NCBI RefSeq assembly: GCF_000758165.1
Contig: NZ_JNUP01000049.1
Location: 1 to 64,000, forward strand
Direction: 5' to 3'
DNA: 64,000 nt
Source of the DNA: Spirochaeta lutea
GTDB lineage: Bacteria > Spirochaetota > Spirochaetia > DSM-27196 > Salinispiraceae
A program made the translations under genes and the position numbers. Under the pieces are notes generated by a model that saw nothing but the letters and a program-made list of their open reading frames with translations, was not told the origin of the DNA and searched no databases. This document shows, one piece after another, positions 1 through 9,450 of the stretch (within the stretch, counting starts at the first letter, position 1; every line of letters starts with the position of its first letter).

Positions 1-1300
1 GTTGGTGTACAATTCTTTCTGTAAATTAGGTTGAAGAAAGCAGGCCGATCAGGCTCAAATGGTAAGTGACGAAACAAACCATAAGGAGAGCCCGATGGCC
101 TACCAATCAGAGTATACACTTTTAGAGCAAGTGATCCAAATGTTAGCCACCAAGGAAGACAGTAAATTTTCTAAGGTGATAGAAAAGGTAGTGAACGAAG
201 CAATGAAACTTGAGCGAGCCAAAACCCTTCAGGCCGAACCCTATGAGCGGACCGAAGATCGAATGGGCTACGCCAACGGGTTTAAGAACAAAACCTTGGC
301 TTTGGCTACCGGGAAGGTATTACTCAAGATACCTCAAGTCCGCGGACTGGAATTCTATCCCAGCTGTATCGAAAAGGGTATTCGGAGTGAACGAGCCTTA
401 AAACTTGCGATAGCCGAGATGTACGTAAAAGGGGTCAGTACTAGACGGGTTTCAGATATCGTAGAAATCCTATGCGGCACCGAGGTGAGCTCCTCACAGG
501 TAAGTCGATTGGCGAAGGAGCTGGATGAAGAGGCAACATCCTGGCGATCCTCGCCGGTAGGACAAATACAGTATCTCGTGCTCGACGCTACATATGAATC
601 AGTGCGTGTAGGCTCGAAAGTGGTCAAACAGTCCCTACTGATGGCCATAGGCGTCGATTATGAAGGCAAACGTCAGATTTTGGGCACAGAAGTAGCCAAT
701 AGCGAAGCGGAGGTAAATTGGCGATCGTTTCTAGAAGGCCTGGTTCGTAGAGGGCTCCATGGTCTGACCATGATTACCAGTGATGACCATGCGGGTCTTC
801 GAGCAGCTATCGATGCTGTGTTTCCTGGAATCTTGTGGCAACGGTGTCAATTTCACTTGCAGCAAAATGCTCGTGGTTACGTGACAAGGAAAGACGATGT
901 CCCGGCGGTAGCGGCGGAAATCCGCAAGGTTTTCAATGCCCCAGATGAACAGAACGCCGAAAGGTACTTGCAGAGCCTGGTAGAAAAGTATGAGAAGACC
1001 CAGCCCCGTCTTGCCCAGTGGGCTGATGAAAATCTCCGGGAGGGATTAAGCGTATTTCATATCCCGGAAAACCACAGGAGGAAGTTACGAACCTCAAATT
1101 TGGCTGAACGTCAAATGAAAGAAATAAAAAGGCGAACAAAGGTCGTAGGCGTATTCCCTAATGCCGATAGTTTGCTTCGCCTTGCGGCGGCCATGCTGAT
1201 CGAACAGAACGATCAATGGCAGAATGAAAAACGGTACTTACCCGAGTCTAATGATCGCCCTGCTTTTAAAGAAATTTACAGAAAAAAGGTTGCTTAATCT
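1..1300 (+). mobile_element. IS256-family insertion sequence (left end at or before window start)
   Basis: One transposase gene fills almost the whole element. A 12-bp inverted repeat flanks it: TTTCTGTAAATT at 16-27 and its exact complement at 1273-1284, with weaker pairing further out. The right copy overlaps the last transposase codons, so the right tip probably lies close to 1300. The exact tips and any target-site duplication cannot be fixed because the window begins at the left end. Base composition is more AT-rich than the neighbouring genes, as expected for a newcomer. Confidence 0.75.
95..1297 (+). CDS. IS256-family (Mutator-type) transposase
   Basis: DDE transposase that would cut and paste the surrounding element; 400 aa, the usual size for the family. 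The family core is present: a YLVLDATYESVR segment (first Asp), a MITSDDHAGLRAAI segment (second Asp), a WQRCQFHLQQNA segment typical of Mutator transposases, and a C-terminal RTSNLAERQMKEIKRRT segment carrying the catalytic Glu. I place the start at ATG 95 because AAGGAG lies at 83-88 with 6-nt spacing; an in-frame ATG at 59 has no such signal. The frame is intact, so the enzyme is likely functional. Confidence 0.93.
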   Translation: MAYQSEYTLLEQVIQMLATKEDSKFSKVIEKVVNEAMKLERAKTLQAEPYERTEDRMGYANGFKNKTLALATGKVLLKIPQVRGLEFYPSCIEKGIRSERALKLAIAEMYVKGVSTRRVSDIVEILCGTEVSSSQVSRLAKELDEEATSWRSSPVGQIQYLVLDATYESVRVGSKVVKQSLLMAIGVDYEGKRQILGTEVANSEAEVNWRSFLEGLVRRGLHGLTMITSDDHAGLRAAIDAVFPGILWQRCQFHLQQNARGYVTRKDDVPAVAAEIRKVFNAPDEQNAERYLQSLVEKYEKTQPRLAQWADENLREGLSVFHIPENHRRKLRTSNLAERQMKEIKRRTKVVGVFPNADSLLRLAAAMLIEQNDQWQNEKRYLPESNDRPAFKEIYRKKVA

Positions 1301-1991
1301 ATAAATCCCGGAGGGGCTTTTTTACTTCCCAAGCAAAAGGAAGTATAGTCACCTTGGAATCACTGTTGAAATTGGCATAAAAATGCCTCCGGCCTTGGGC
1401 AAACGTATAATCCCAAAGCAGTACAACACCGTATCCACCAGGAGGCTTTAAGCTTCCCCCCCATCTCATGGTTCCTTATTGTTAGCCTGCTTCTCATAAG
1501 GTAACACCTCTGTAAAACTACTAAGAACCACTAGAAATGGACATTTGTCAATGTGGGTTTTACTAAAATCATAAGGATATAAAGAATCGCGAAAGGCATA
1601 CTTTAAGAAACTCAAGCGAAAGTTGTTCTTACGGCCTGCAGGGATAAAAAGACCATGTATATCTCAAATTAGAACTGAACCGGTACTTTCGTTTTTCAAC
1701 ATGATGAGGTTCCAGCTGGCCCGGGACTATCAGGTCCCGATAAGAAACACCAATCATTACAGGCCCTGAAAAACCATCCCAGCGCTTACAACTTATAGCA
1801 AGATATAATCTTACTTCTATAAAAATGGGAGTCCAACACCCCCAATCACCGCAAGCTGTCCCTGTGAGGGGAGGAGTTGAAGACCTGGAATATGGAGTGG
1901 CGTAACCCCGGGGTGTACTTCGGAACCTAGGTGCCGTAGTACACTTCGGCGTGAGATGGGGATGTGCGCTGGATTGCTGGGGGCCCAAAGA

Positions 1992-2010
1992 GGTACAGGC
2001 TTTTGCGTGC
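1992..2010. repeat. Solo right arm of the 101-bp inverted-repeat family
   Basis: GGTACAGGCTTTTGCGTGC matches the right terminal repeat of the complete copies (compare 62764-62783). No matching left arm is found about 80 bp upstream. Confidence 0.6.
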
Positions 2011-2069
2011 TATGAAATTAATCCCTAATTGCACCAGGAAAATATAGTCGGTATGCTAAGGGATACCGA

Positions 2070-2089
2070 GTGCGCAAAAGAATGTGTAC
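2070..2089. repeat. Solo left arm of the 101-bp inverted-repeat family
   Basis: GTGCGCAAAAGAATGTGTAC matches the left terminal repeat in its first 11 bases and then diverges. No right arm is found about 80 bp downstream. With the arm at 1992-2010 it forms an inside-out pair separated by 59 bp. Confidence 0.55.
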
Positions 2090-2175
2090 GCGCTGCTACT
2101 AGAAACCAATTTTGACCTCCGGTCTGTCCACCGTACCAATCCAGACAGGCCGGAACCCTATCACCGGAGGATCTC

Positions 2176-4266
2176 ATGGGAATTCGCGCCCGCATCAGCC
2201 TTATCGCTGGAACCATCGCTGTACTTGTTCTCGGGGGGCTTATCAGCACCCTGACCCTTATGTCCCGCAGTCGCCTGTTAGAAACCGCCACCCACGATAT
2301 ACGCCAGACTGCCTCAGCAGCCGCAGGGGATATTGACCGGTGGGAAGAGGTCATTACCACGGCTGCCCGGACCATGACAGGGATTCCCGGGGTCAGGGCG
2401 ATGGATGCCCAAGCCCACGGGCAAGCCTTTACCGGGGGGTTCCAGGCCTTGGACACCTACGCCTACACCCTGTACTCCATTGATGATCAGGGTTCGGTGT
2501 TCATTACCCAGGACGGTGAGCGGGGAAGCGGTTCCCGGGCGGACCGGGTGTATTTTACCGAGGCCATGCAGGGCCGGGCGGTGGCCCGACAGGTTCTCAT
2601 GGGTCGCAGCCTTACACCCCCGGCACCGGCGGTTGCCTACGGCTTTCCCATCATGGCTCCGGGTGAGCAGAGTTTACGCCGGGGTGGTATTGCGGGAGTG
2701 CTTCTTGTTGCATCCCGGTTAACCGAGATGTCCCAGATTGTGGCGAATTATACCCTGGAGGGTGGGCAAACCTTTATTGTGAATGACCAGGGTTTGCTGA
2801 TCGCCCATAGCGATTCCGGCGAATTATCCTCGGATGATCTGGTGGATTATTCCCAGCAGCCCGCCGTAGCCCGGTGGTTTGGGGATGATTCGGATGCCCA
2901 GGAGGTCTTCACCTATACCCGGGAGGGGCGGCGGATGATGAGCATCGCCCGCCGGGCGGAGAACGGCTGGTGGGTGTTCCTGGAGGCCGACGAGGAGTTC
3001 ATAACGGGAGCTGCGGAGGAGATTACCCGGGTTGGCGTCTCCCTTGCCCTGGGGGGGATGGTACTATTAGTTGCGGTGTTGTACCTGGTTACCTGGTTCT
3101 CCCTGAAACCCCTGGGGGTTCTGCAGGCCCGGTTGGAGGAGTTTGCCGCCGGGGGAGGGGATTTACAGGCCCGGTTGGAGATTCAGCGCCGGGATGAGGT
3201 CGGCAGGGTGGCTGAGGCATTCAACCGCTTTGTAGCATCTCTTGGGGGATTGATCGCGGAGGCCAAGGGCTCCATCCGCGAGGCCGATTCCCAGCGTATC
3301 GAGGTGGGAGCCAGAGCGGCGGAGACCTCGGCAAGCTCCGAGGAGATTGCTGCCACGGTACGCTCGGTTCGTCAGCAGATAGAACAGTTGAGCGGTCAGG
3401 CATTAGAATCACACCAAACAGCCCAGGAGATAGCCCGGGAGGGGGAGGAGCTTTCCGGCCGGGTCAGCGATCAGGCCTCGGCAGTGGAGCAGTCCTCCGC
3501 CTCGGTGGAAGAGATGATAGCATCCATTCAGAGTGTCACTCGTACAACCCAGGAGAAGGCTCAGGCCCTGGAGACCCTCCAGGGAACCACTGCCCAGGGG
3601 CGGGGCGAGATTCAGGCTACCACCGAGAAGGTGGATGAGCTGACCGGGGCTATTGAGCAGCTCCAGGATGCGATTTTGGTGATAAACAACATCGCCTCCC
3701 AGACCAATATTCTGTCCATGAACGCGGCCATTGAGGCGGCCCACGCCGGGGAGAGCGGGAAGGGGTTCGCGGTAGTGGCTGAGGAGATCCGGGCGCTGGC
3801 GGAATCAGCCGCGGAGAATGCCAAGGAGATTGAGGCGAGCCTCCGGAAAAATTCCCAGGATATTCAGAGTTTGAAGGTGTTCACCGACAGCGTGGATGCG
3901 TTCTACGGTGATATTGAGACCCAAATTACCCAGGTTCATCAGGCCTTTGATGAGATTGCCCGGGCCATGGAGGAACTGTCTACGGGTGCCCAGGAAATCG
4001 GTAGGGCTGTGGTGAGTCTCCGGGAGACAACCTCGGCGGTGGAGGCCAGTTCGGACCGGATTACCCGGGGCGGAACCCGGATCGCAGAATCCGCCGGCCG
4101 GACCAACCAGGTTTCATCCCAGGTGCTGGACAGCATGAGCGAGATCGATCTGGGAACCTCGGAAATCTCCACAGCCATGCAGAACCTGAACGCCTCGGTG
4201 GTTACCCTGTCGGAGCATATTGCCCGGGTAGCCCAGCTCATGGAAACCTTCCGTACCTCGGTGTAA
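2176..4266 (+). CDS. Methyl-accepting chemotaxis protein with periplasmic Cache-type sensor
   Basis: Chemoreceptor (696 aa) that would sit in the inner membrane and control CheA. First membrane helix about residues 6-28, periplasmic sensor about 30-280 (size and pattern of a double Cache domain), second helix about 284-308, HAMP about 309-360, then a long coiled coil. The conserved hairpin tip around residues 500-545 includes [20 protein letters not shown], followed by [25 protein letters not shown] at 2166-2170 supports the ATG at 2176. It stands alone with no che genes nearby. The ligand cannot be told from sequence. A second receptor of similar length lies at 34436-36532 on the other strand. 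Confidence 0.95.
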   Translation: MGIRARISLIAGTIAVLVLGGLISTLTLMSRSRLLETATHDIRQTASAAAGDIDRWEEVITTAARTMTGIPGVRAMDAQAHGQAFTGGFQALDTYAYTLYSIDDQGSVFITQDGERGSGSRADRVYFTEAMQGRAVARQVLMGRSLTPPAPAVAYGFPIMAPGEQSLRRGGIAGVLLVASRLTEMSQIVANYTLEGGQTFIVNDQGLLIAHSDSGELSSDDLVDYSQQPAVARWFGDDSDAQEVFTYTREGRRMMSIARRAENGWWVFLEADEEFITGAAEEITRVGVSLALGGMVLLVAVLYLVTWFSLKPLGVLQARLEEFAAGGGDLQARLEIQRRDEVGRVAEAFNRFVASLGGLIAEAKGSIREADSQRIEVGARAAETSASSEEIAATVRSVRQQIEQLSGQALESHQTAQEIAREGEELSGRVSDQASAVEQSSASVEEMIASIQSVTRTTQEKAQALETLQGTTAQGRGEIQATTEKVDELTGAIEQLQDAILVINNIASQTNILSMNAAIEAAHAGESGKGFAVVAEEIRALAESAAENAKEIEASLRKNSQDIQSLKVFTDSVDAFYGDIETQITQVHQAFDEIARAMEELSTGAQEIGRAVVSLRETTSAVEASSDRITRGGTRIAESAGRTNQVSSQVLDSMSEIDLGTSEISTAMQNLNASVVTLSEHIARVAQLMETFRTSV

Positions 4267-4486
4267 CCCGGGGTACACGAGGAACTACGAGAACTCCGGA
4301 CGGTCGGAGGGTTCGGGGCACTTCGGGAATTCCGGGCGCCCTGTGTCGAACCGACCGCTCCGGGGAGGACCGGGGACTCGGGGTGCTCCAAGCAGGTCGC
4401 ATCCGGTACTGCACCCGCTGGGTTCTCCCCCGGTGGGCCAAGCCCGGCGCTGTCTAGTGTATACCGGAATTGCCTAACCCCCTGGC

Positions 4487-4515
4487 TTGACAACTTATTA
4501 AAGTACATTTATAAA
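4487..4515 (+). promoter_or_regulatory. Sigma70-type promoter of the ROK regulator gene
   Basis: TTGACA (4487-4492), 17-nt spacer, TATAAA (4510-4515). The expected start site 7-8 nt downstream falls on the ATG at 4523, so the mRNA may be leaderless. Two similar half-sites, CTTATTAAAGT and ATTTATAAAGT, overlap the -35/-10 region and could be an autoregulatory operator. Confidence 0.75.
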
Positions 4516-4522
4516 GTGTCTT

Positions 4523-5533
4523 ATGAAGTTCCAGGAAGTTCACGGATCAAATGCTCGGACCATGAAGGATCGCAATACCCGGGTTGTGTTAGAGGCCTTG
4601 CGGGCCCGGAAGATGGGTACCGTCCGGTTTTTAGCAGAGCAGACCGGTCTTAGCGCGGTAACCGTGGGAAGCATAATCCAGGAGCTCATCCATGAGGGGA
4701 GGGTGCTTCCCGGAGAGTTGGCTCCCTCGGAGGGAGGGAGGCCGGCCCAGCAGTTCATCTTTAATGGCCATTTTCAGCACGGCCTGGCGGTGTTCTCCCG
4801 GGAGCTCGGGGGCGTGGATACCCTGTGTTTCCGGGTGGTGGATCTTCTGGGCGGCGTGGTCGGCCGCTGGGATGTGCCCCTGGGGCAGATAACCCCGGAA
4901 AATCTGGAAGAGCAGGTGGCTATCATTCTCGATGAGGATCCGTCCATCGGGGCTCTGGGCTTCGGGGTTCCTGGCATTGAGCTGGGGGGTACCATCGTCG
5001 CCCTGGATTATCCGGCTTTTCGGGGAGTTAACCTGGTTGAGCGGCTGACCGGCAGGTTCGCCAGGCCCGTGCGGGTGGAGAACGACGTAAATGCCGCTGC
5101 TCTCGGCCGGGGAATCCAGGCTGACGCCCGGCATTCCGAGGTCTGCATCTACTTTCCCCGGAAGTATCCCCCGGGGGCGGGTATTCGTGTGGACGGACGG
5201 CTCATCAAGGGGGCACGCCATTTTGCCGGTGAGGTAGCATGGTTACCCCTGGGGATCGCGTGGGGGCCGGAATTGGCGGATTCCCGGGATGATTTTATTG
5301 CTGCTGCGGCCCGGGTGGTGGTAAGTCTGGTCGCGGTGGTGGATCCCCAGAGCGTGGTGCTCTACGGGGAATTTCTGACCCCGGATTACCGGGAGGGAAT
5401 CATTGCACGGTGCAGGAAGCTCCTACCCCGGGACATGGAGCTGCCGGAGATCCTGTGTCCCGGAGATTTCAGCGGAGATTTTGAGCAGGGGCTCATCGGA
5501 ATCACCCTAGAACTATTAGACAACCCCAAGTAG
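4523..5533 (+). CDS. ROK-family transcriptional regulator
   Basis: Sugar-responsive repressor of the NagC/XylR type (336 aa). N-terminal winged helix-turn-helix about residues 12-70; the opening HGSNARTMKDRNTRVVLEAL is typical of ROK repressors. It is followed by a sugar-kinase-like fold with a LGFGVPGI segment and RVENDVNAAALG (residues about 185-196). The Cys-rich zinc motif of many ROK proteins (CxCGxxGC) is not visible; in its place is VCIYFPRKYPPGAGI, so the sugar/zinc site is atypical. No Shine-Dalgarno precedes ATG 4523. The MFS transporter gene follows 84 bp downstream and is the obvious target. Confidence 0.88.
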   Translation: MKFQEVHGSNARTMKDRNTRVVLEALRARKMGTVRFLAEQTGLSAVTVGSIIQELIHEGRVLPGELAPSEGGRPAQQFIFNGHFQHGLAVFSRELGGVDTLCFRVVDLLGGVVGRWDVPLGQITPENLEEQVAIILDEDPSIGALGFGVPGIELGGTIVALDYPAFRGVNLVERLTGRFARPVRVENDVNAAALGRGIQADARHSEVCIYFPRKYPPGAGIRVDGRLIKGARHFAGEVAWLPLGIAWGPELADSRDDFIAAAARVVVSLVAVVDPQSVVLYGEFLTPDYREGIIARCRKLLPRDMELPEILCPGDFSGDFEQGLIGITLELLDNPK

Positions 5534-5617
5534 GTTCCCGGAAGCCCGTCTCATCGTCCGGGGAATCCCGGGGGTGGATGAGAAACCAAGGGCGCCCCGG
5601 AATATGAAGGAGAGGAT

Positions 5618-6823
5618 ATGGCAACGCTGCTTCTTGTTTTGATTTACGTTTCGTTCATTAGTCTCGGGTTACCCGATGCATTGCTGGGGGCCGCTTGGCC
5701 GGTCATGCAGCCCGAGTTCGGGGTCCCCTACGGATTGGCAGGACTGGCCCAGATTATCATTTCCGGGGGAACCATTGTGTCCAGCATGGTGTCCGGGGCG
5801 GTTTTGAAGCGCTTCGGAATCGGAAAGGTAACGGCGGTGAGTGTCGGTATGACGGCCCTGGCGCTGCTGGGATTCTCCATCGCCCCGTCCTTTTGGTGGC
5901 TCTTGGCCGCCGCCTTACCCCTGGGACTCGGTGCGGGTTCGGTGGACGCGGGGCTGAACTCCTTCGTTGCAAGCCATTACGAATCCAGGCACATGAGCTG
6001 GCTCCATAGTTTCTGGGGGGTCGGCGCCCTGGGCGGTCCTCTGGTACTCTCAGCCCTGTTGTACCAGGGCTTTCCCTGGCGAACCGGATACGCCTCGGTG
6101 GGGGTGTTCCAGGTGGTGCTGGTGGTAGTTCTCATCGCTGCCATTCCCCTGTGGTCCCGGGTGCGGGTGCGCGCCGGAGCCGAGGGCGGGGGTCATGATC
6201 ATGAGCATATTCCCCTCTTTGCGGCCCTGAAGATACGGGGGGTGGGCTTTGCGATGCTCACCTTCCTGGTGTACTGCGGCATTGAGGCGAGCATGGGGCT
6301 CTGGGGCGGGTCGTATCTCTTCAAGTCCCGGGGGCTGGATCCCGCCCAAGCAGCAACCTGGGTGTCCCTGTTCTACGCCAGCATTACTGCGGGCAGATTT
6401 CTTACGGGATTTCTGACCTACCGGCTTTCCAACCGGGCAATGATCCGCGGCGGGGCTGTTCTTGTGTTGTTTGGGGTGATTTTAATGCTTCTGCCTCTTT
6501 CCCTGCCGGGTGCGCTTACGGGCTTTCTCCTCATTGGACTCGGCTGTGCTCCCATATTCCCCTGCATGCTGCATGAAACGCCGGTTCGCTTCGGGGCTAA
6601 ACATTCCCAGGCCATCATGGGCTTTCAGATGGCCCTGGCCTATGTGGGTTCCACCGTCCTGCCCCCCCTGTTCGGCCTAGCCGCAGGAGAAAGCCGATTC
6701 TGGCTGCTACCGGTTTTTGCCCTGGGGTACATTCTCGTTCTCTTGGCGAGCACGGTGGTTCTGGATCGGCAAACCGTGCAGAATCCCCAGGTCCAGGACG
6801 CGGTGGTAACTGAATCCCCCTAG
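5618..6823 (+). CDS. MFS transporter, sugar-permease type
   Basis: Twelve-helix major facilitator protein (401 aa). Opens with a helix LLLVLIYVSFISLGLPDALLGAAWPVM, with the LGxxDxxxGxxWP pattern of fucose-permease-like carriers. The conserved loop between helices 2 and 3 reads VLKRFGIGKV. GGAGAGG lies just before ATG 5618. Together with the ROK regulator upstream it suggests uptake or efflux of a monosaccharide or derivative; the substrate is not predictable. Its stop codon overlaps the end of the convergent gene at 6820 by 4 nt. Confidence 0.85.
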   Translation: MATLLLVLIYVSFISLGLPDALLGAAWPVMQPEFGVPYGLAGLAQIIISGGTIVSSMVSGAVLKRFGIGKVTAVSVGMTALALLGFSIAPSFWWLLAAALPLGLGAGSVDAGLNSFVASHYESRHMSWLHSFWGVGALGGPLVLSALLYQGFPWRTGYASVGVFQVVLVVVLIAAIPLWSRVRVRAGAEGGGHDHEHIPLFAALKIRGVGFAMLTFLVYCGIEASMGLWGGSYLFKSRGLDPAQAATWVSLFYASITAGRFLTGFLTYRLSNRAMIRGGAVLVLFGVILMLLPLSLPGALTGFLLIGLGCAPIFPCMLHETPVRFGAKHSQAIMGFQMALAYVGSTVLPPLFGLAAGESRFWLLPVFALGYILVLLASTVVLDRQTVQNPQVQDAVVTESP

Positions 6824-7173
6824 AGACCCGAGGGATTCGGCGGGCCTTCTATCAGCTCGGTGAATTCGAAGTAGAGCAGACCTTGGTCGCTTACCTCGGT
6901 TTTTACCCGTAGGCCGTCGCTTACCGAGAGCAGAAGGGCCTCTGCATCCCCAGGGCTCATACCCAGATCAGCAGCTGCCTGGCTGACCGTGAGCCGGCCC
7001 CGGTGTTCCCGGGCCACCCGGAAGATCCTGGCTTGGAGGTCCCCTTGTGTTAGCCGGGGAGCATCCTTCCTCCGCCTACGGCGGATATACAGCGCCAATC
7101 CTATTCCGCCTGCGGCAAGGAGAGCCAGGGGAAAAAACATAGAGACAAGGGAAAATCCCATCATATGCATCAT
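6820..7173 (-). CDS. Small membrane-anchored winged-helix protein, function unknown
   Basis: 117 aa. A short hydrophobic N-terminal helix (about residues 7-28) is followed by a basic RRRRRK stop-transfer and a cytoplasmic domain (about 40-105) whose pattern LTVSQAAADLGMSPGDAEALL looks like a helix-turn-helix or winged helix. The gene begins 3 nt after the chromate transporter stop codon, so the two are co-transcribed. A membrane-tethered sensor or accessory factor for the transporter is one idea, but nothing in the sequence proves it. Confidence 0.7.
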   Translation of the reverse strand: MMHMMGFSLVSMFFPLALLAAGGIGLALYIRRRRRKDAPRLTQGDLQARIFRVAREHRGRLTVSQAAADLGMSPGDAEALLLSVSDGLRVKTEVSDQGLLYFEFTELIEGPPNPSGL

Positions 7174-7176
7174 AGG

Positions 7177-8409
7177 TTATTGTACCATAATCCCGGCGAT
7201 GATACTCCCCATGACCAGAAGAGGGGGTGGCAGCCGGGTGAAGAGCAGTAATCCCGTGCTCAGAGCGGTCACTCCCAGGGGCAGGGGGGAGATGCCCTGG
7301 GCTGCTAACAGAACCACGGTTGCTGAGGCAACCAGGCCTCCTGCTGCAGCCTTAATGCCTTCCAAGGCCCGCTGGATCACGGGTTGGCTGCGGAACCGCT
7401 GCCAGAGGGGGTAGATAAAAAACAGCAGGAGGAGCCCCGGCAGGAAAATCCCCACAGCCCCAATCAGACCGCCACCGACCTGCCCCAAGGTCCCCAGGGG
7501 TCTGGCAGCCATCCCTCCGGCGTAGGCCGCAAAGCTGAACATGGGCCCGGGAAGGCCCTGTACCAATCCAAAACCGGACAGAAACTCCTGATTCGTCATA
7601 TACCCTCTACCATCCACCAATTCGCTCTGCATCAAGGGCACCACAACCTGGCCCCCGCCGATTACCAGGTATCCGTAGCGGTAGAAGCTCTCGAAGAGCT
7701 GCACTAGAGGCTGGTGCAGGAGGGCGGCCAGGCTAATGCCTGCCAGGGCTATACCGGCGAAGGCCGCCAGGTAACCCCAGGGCGCCTTGACCGGGCTGCT
7801 AGGGCTGTTCCGGGTGAGGGGATTCTTTCGAGGGCGGAGGATTCCGATGCCCCCGGCAGCCAGGAGTACCAGGGGAAACACCCAGGGCTGACGGTAGAAG
7901 ACGGTAACCCCTGCCGAAACAGCAAAAATGACCACATCCCCCGGGGTTTTAAGCACCTTGCCGGTAATCCGCACACCCGCGAACACCACGAACCCGACGG
8001 CCATGGGAGCCAAAAACCGCGTTACGTCCTGGATAAAACCCAGGCGAGCCAGGTAGGTATAGAGAAAACTGGCCAGGGTCATAAGAATGACCGCCGGCAG
8101 GGCCCAGACCAGCATGGTTAATCCGGCTAACCGGGGACCGCCCAGCTTATGCCCGAGAGCAACAATGGTTTGGGTGCTGCTGGGGCCGGGCAGCATGGTG
8201 CAAAGGGCATTGAGCTCCAGAAGCTCGTCTTCGGTGCAGTAGCCGCGTTTTTCCACCAGCTGCCGGAGAAAGACCCCCAGGTGGCTCTCCGGGCCGCCGT
8301 AGGCGCCCAGGGAGCATAGTAATACATCCTTGAGAAATGCCCGGGTCGAAGCAGGCGGTTCCGGAGGGGATTTGGCGGGCAGTGGTTCGGGCTGGCGTGG
8401 ATTATTCAT
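7177..8409 (-). CDS. chrA: ChrA-like chromate transporter (two CHR domains)
   Basis: Inner-membrane transporter of the CHR family (410 aa, long two-domain type), known for chromate efflux. Each half carries the signature: CTMLPGPSSTQT in the first (about residue 65) and GLVQGLPGPMFSFAAYAGG in the second. I place the start at ATG 8409, giving MNNPRQPEP; an upstream in-frame start would run through the divergent ArsR gene and its promoter. Convincing Shine-Dalgarno is absent. It diverges from the arsenic genes across only about 65 bp, so both directions may be controlled together; that is inference from position. Confidence 0.9.
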   Translation of the reverse strand: MNNPRQPEPLPAKSPPEPPASTRAFLKDVLLCSLGAYGGPESHLGVFLRQLVEKRGYCTEDELLELNALCTMLPGPSSTQTIVALGHKLGGPRLAGLTMLVWALPAVILMTLASFLYTYLARLGFIQDVTRFLAPMAVGFVVFAGVRITGKVLKTPGDVVIFAVSAGVTVFYRQPWVFPLVLLAAGGIGILRPRKNPLTRNSPSSPVKAPWGYLAAFAGIALAGISLAALLHQPLVQLFESFYRYGYLVIGGGQVVVPLMQSELVDGRGYMTNQEFLSGFGLVQGLPGPMFSFAAYAGGMAARPLGTLGQVGGGLIGAVGIFLPGLLLLFFIYPLWQRFRSQPVIQRALEGIKAAAGGLVASATVVLLAAQGISPLPLGVTALSTGLLLFTRLPPPLLVMGSIIAGIMVQ

Positions 8410-8439
8410 GAGCGAAAATCTAATATATTCGCTTCTGGC

Positions 8440-8468
8440 TTGCAAGGCTTTAACGTATGCAGTATTAT
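8440..8468 (+). promoter_or_regulatory. Promoter of the arsR-arsC fusion gene
   Basis: TTGCAA (8440-8445), 17-nt spacer, TATTAT (8463-8468). Three TATGCA-like hexamers occur nearby (TATGCA 8456-8461, TATGCA 8474-8479, and TTATGCAA between them) and could be the operator. The -10 ends 6 nt before ATG 8475, so the transcript may be leaderless. An in-frame ATG at 8457 lies between -35 and -10 and is therefore unlikely to be the start. Confidence 0.65.
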
Positions 8469-8474
8469 GCAAGT

Positions 8475-9356
8475 ATGCAATCGTTAGTGACCATCCACAA
8501 GGCCCTCGCGGATGAAACCCGGTGGCGGCTGTTCCGGCTTTTGGTTCTGGCAGGACGCTTTGTCTGTGAGTGTGAGCTCGTGGATGCCCTGCGTAAACCA
8601 CAGTACACCGTGAGCCGGGCAAGTTCGGTATTGCGGGCTGCCGGCCTGGCGGAGGAGTCCCGGCGGGGAAAGCTGGTATTTCTCCGGGCTGGGGATACTC
8701 CGGCGGTACAGCAACTCGGAGCCTGGGTTATAAGCGCCAGCTCCCAGCCCGATCCCGGGAGCGCGGGGGAGAATCCGGATGGTTCCCAACCCCCGGGCCG
8801 GGCAGACTGGTTCTATGATTGGGAGCGGTTGAGATGGCGGTTTGTTCTCCGGGATCGGGAACAAATTCAGGTGACCTACCCCAACCAAGAGGGCAGGGAT
8901 GATCCCAGGAGGAAGGTGCTCCTGGTATGCGTGCATAATTCGGCCCGCAGCCAGATGGCCGAGGAGTATTTCAGGAGCCTGGGGGGTGATTTGTTTTTGC
9001 CCGTCAGCGCAGGACTGACTCCCGGGAATCTGAATCCCTATGTTGTGCAGGCCATGAAGGAAGACGGGATTGATATCTCCAAAAAACCGACCAGGGCGGT
9101 GGCGGATATCTACCGCCGGGGTTACACCTACGACTATGTGATAACGGTGTGTAGCCGGGAGGCGGAACGGGGATGCCCGGTTTTTCCCGGCCCGGTCCGC
9201 CGGTTGAATTGGCCCTTCCCGGATCCTGCTGCCTTTACCGGCACGGAGACCCAGATACTGAACCGGGTGCGGGAGCTGCGGGATGCCATAAAAGAGCGTA
9301 TCAGCAGGTTTGTAGAAGAGATTCGTCAGGGGCACGAGGATGTACCCTGTGATTAG
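8475..9356 (+). CDS. ArsR repressor fused to arsenate reductase (ArsC, LMW-phosphatase fold)
   Basis: Two proteins in one 293-aa chain. Residues about 1-80 form an ArsR/SmtB winged helix: ALADETRWRLFRLL, then VCECELVDAL with C31 and C33 as the likely As(III) ligands, then a recognition helix QYTVSRASSVLRAAGLAEE. A Pro/Gly-rich linker (about 90-118) leads to a low-molecular-weight phosphatase-type arsenate reductase with the CX5R loop CVHNSARSQMAEE (C152, R158) and a PFPDPA motif near the end. Further Cys in VITVCSREAERGCPVF may serve the redox relay. Arsenite sensing and its production are thus physically joined. Followed by a second arsC and acr3. Confidence 0.9.
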   Translation: MQSLVTIHKALADETRWRLFRLLVLAGRFVCECELVDALRKPQYTVSRASSVLRAAGLAEESRRGKLVFLRAGDTPAVQQLGAWVISASSQPDPGSAGENPDGSQPPGRADWFYDWERLRWRFVLRDREQIQVTYPNQEGRDDPRRKVLLVCVHNSARSQMAEEYFRSLGGDLFLPVSAGLTPGNLNPYVVQAMKEDGIDISKKPTRAVADIYRRGYTYDYVITVCSREAERGCPVFPGPVRRLNWPFPDPAAFTGTETQILNRVRELRDAIKERISRFVEEIRQGHEDVPCD

Positions 9357-9450
9357 TGCATGAGCGGGTCTTGTTATTCCCGTGCTGTGCCTTAATCCGA
9401 GGTAGGTTCCATCAGCTGCTCATGAAAACTATCATAAGGAAGGGAGGATC

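Larger units (their letters stand above)
1298..2175. other. Intergenic stretch without a recognisable gene
   Basis: About 880 bp between the insertion sequence and the chemoreceptor. No open frame here looks coding. Visible structure: an imperfect inverted repeat GTGTACT (1913-1919) / AGTACAC (1938-1944), and two solo arms of the 101-bp repeat family at 1992-2010 and 2070-2089 pointing away from each other. Probably insertion-sequence debris and repeats. Confidence 0.5.

Noticed and set aside
1-1300. The IS256 element as mobiliser of the 101-bp repeats
   Set aside because: Its terminal repeat TTTCTGTAAATT shares no similarity with GTGCGCAAAAGG.
1629-1988. Possible 119-aa gene on the minus strand after the insertion sequence
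   Set aside because: No recognisable protein features, no ribosome site, Ser/Pro/Arg-biased composition typical of chance frames, and a repeat arm begins just beyond its start.
8457-8474. ATG 8457 as start of the ArsR-ArsC fusion
   Set aside because: It lies between the -35 and -10 of the best promoter; ATG 8475 fits the ArsR family start.
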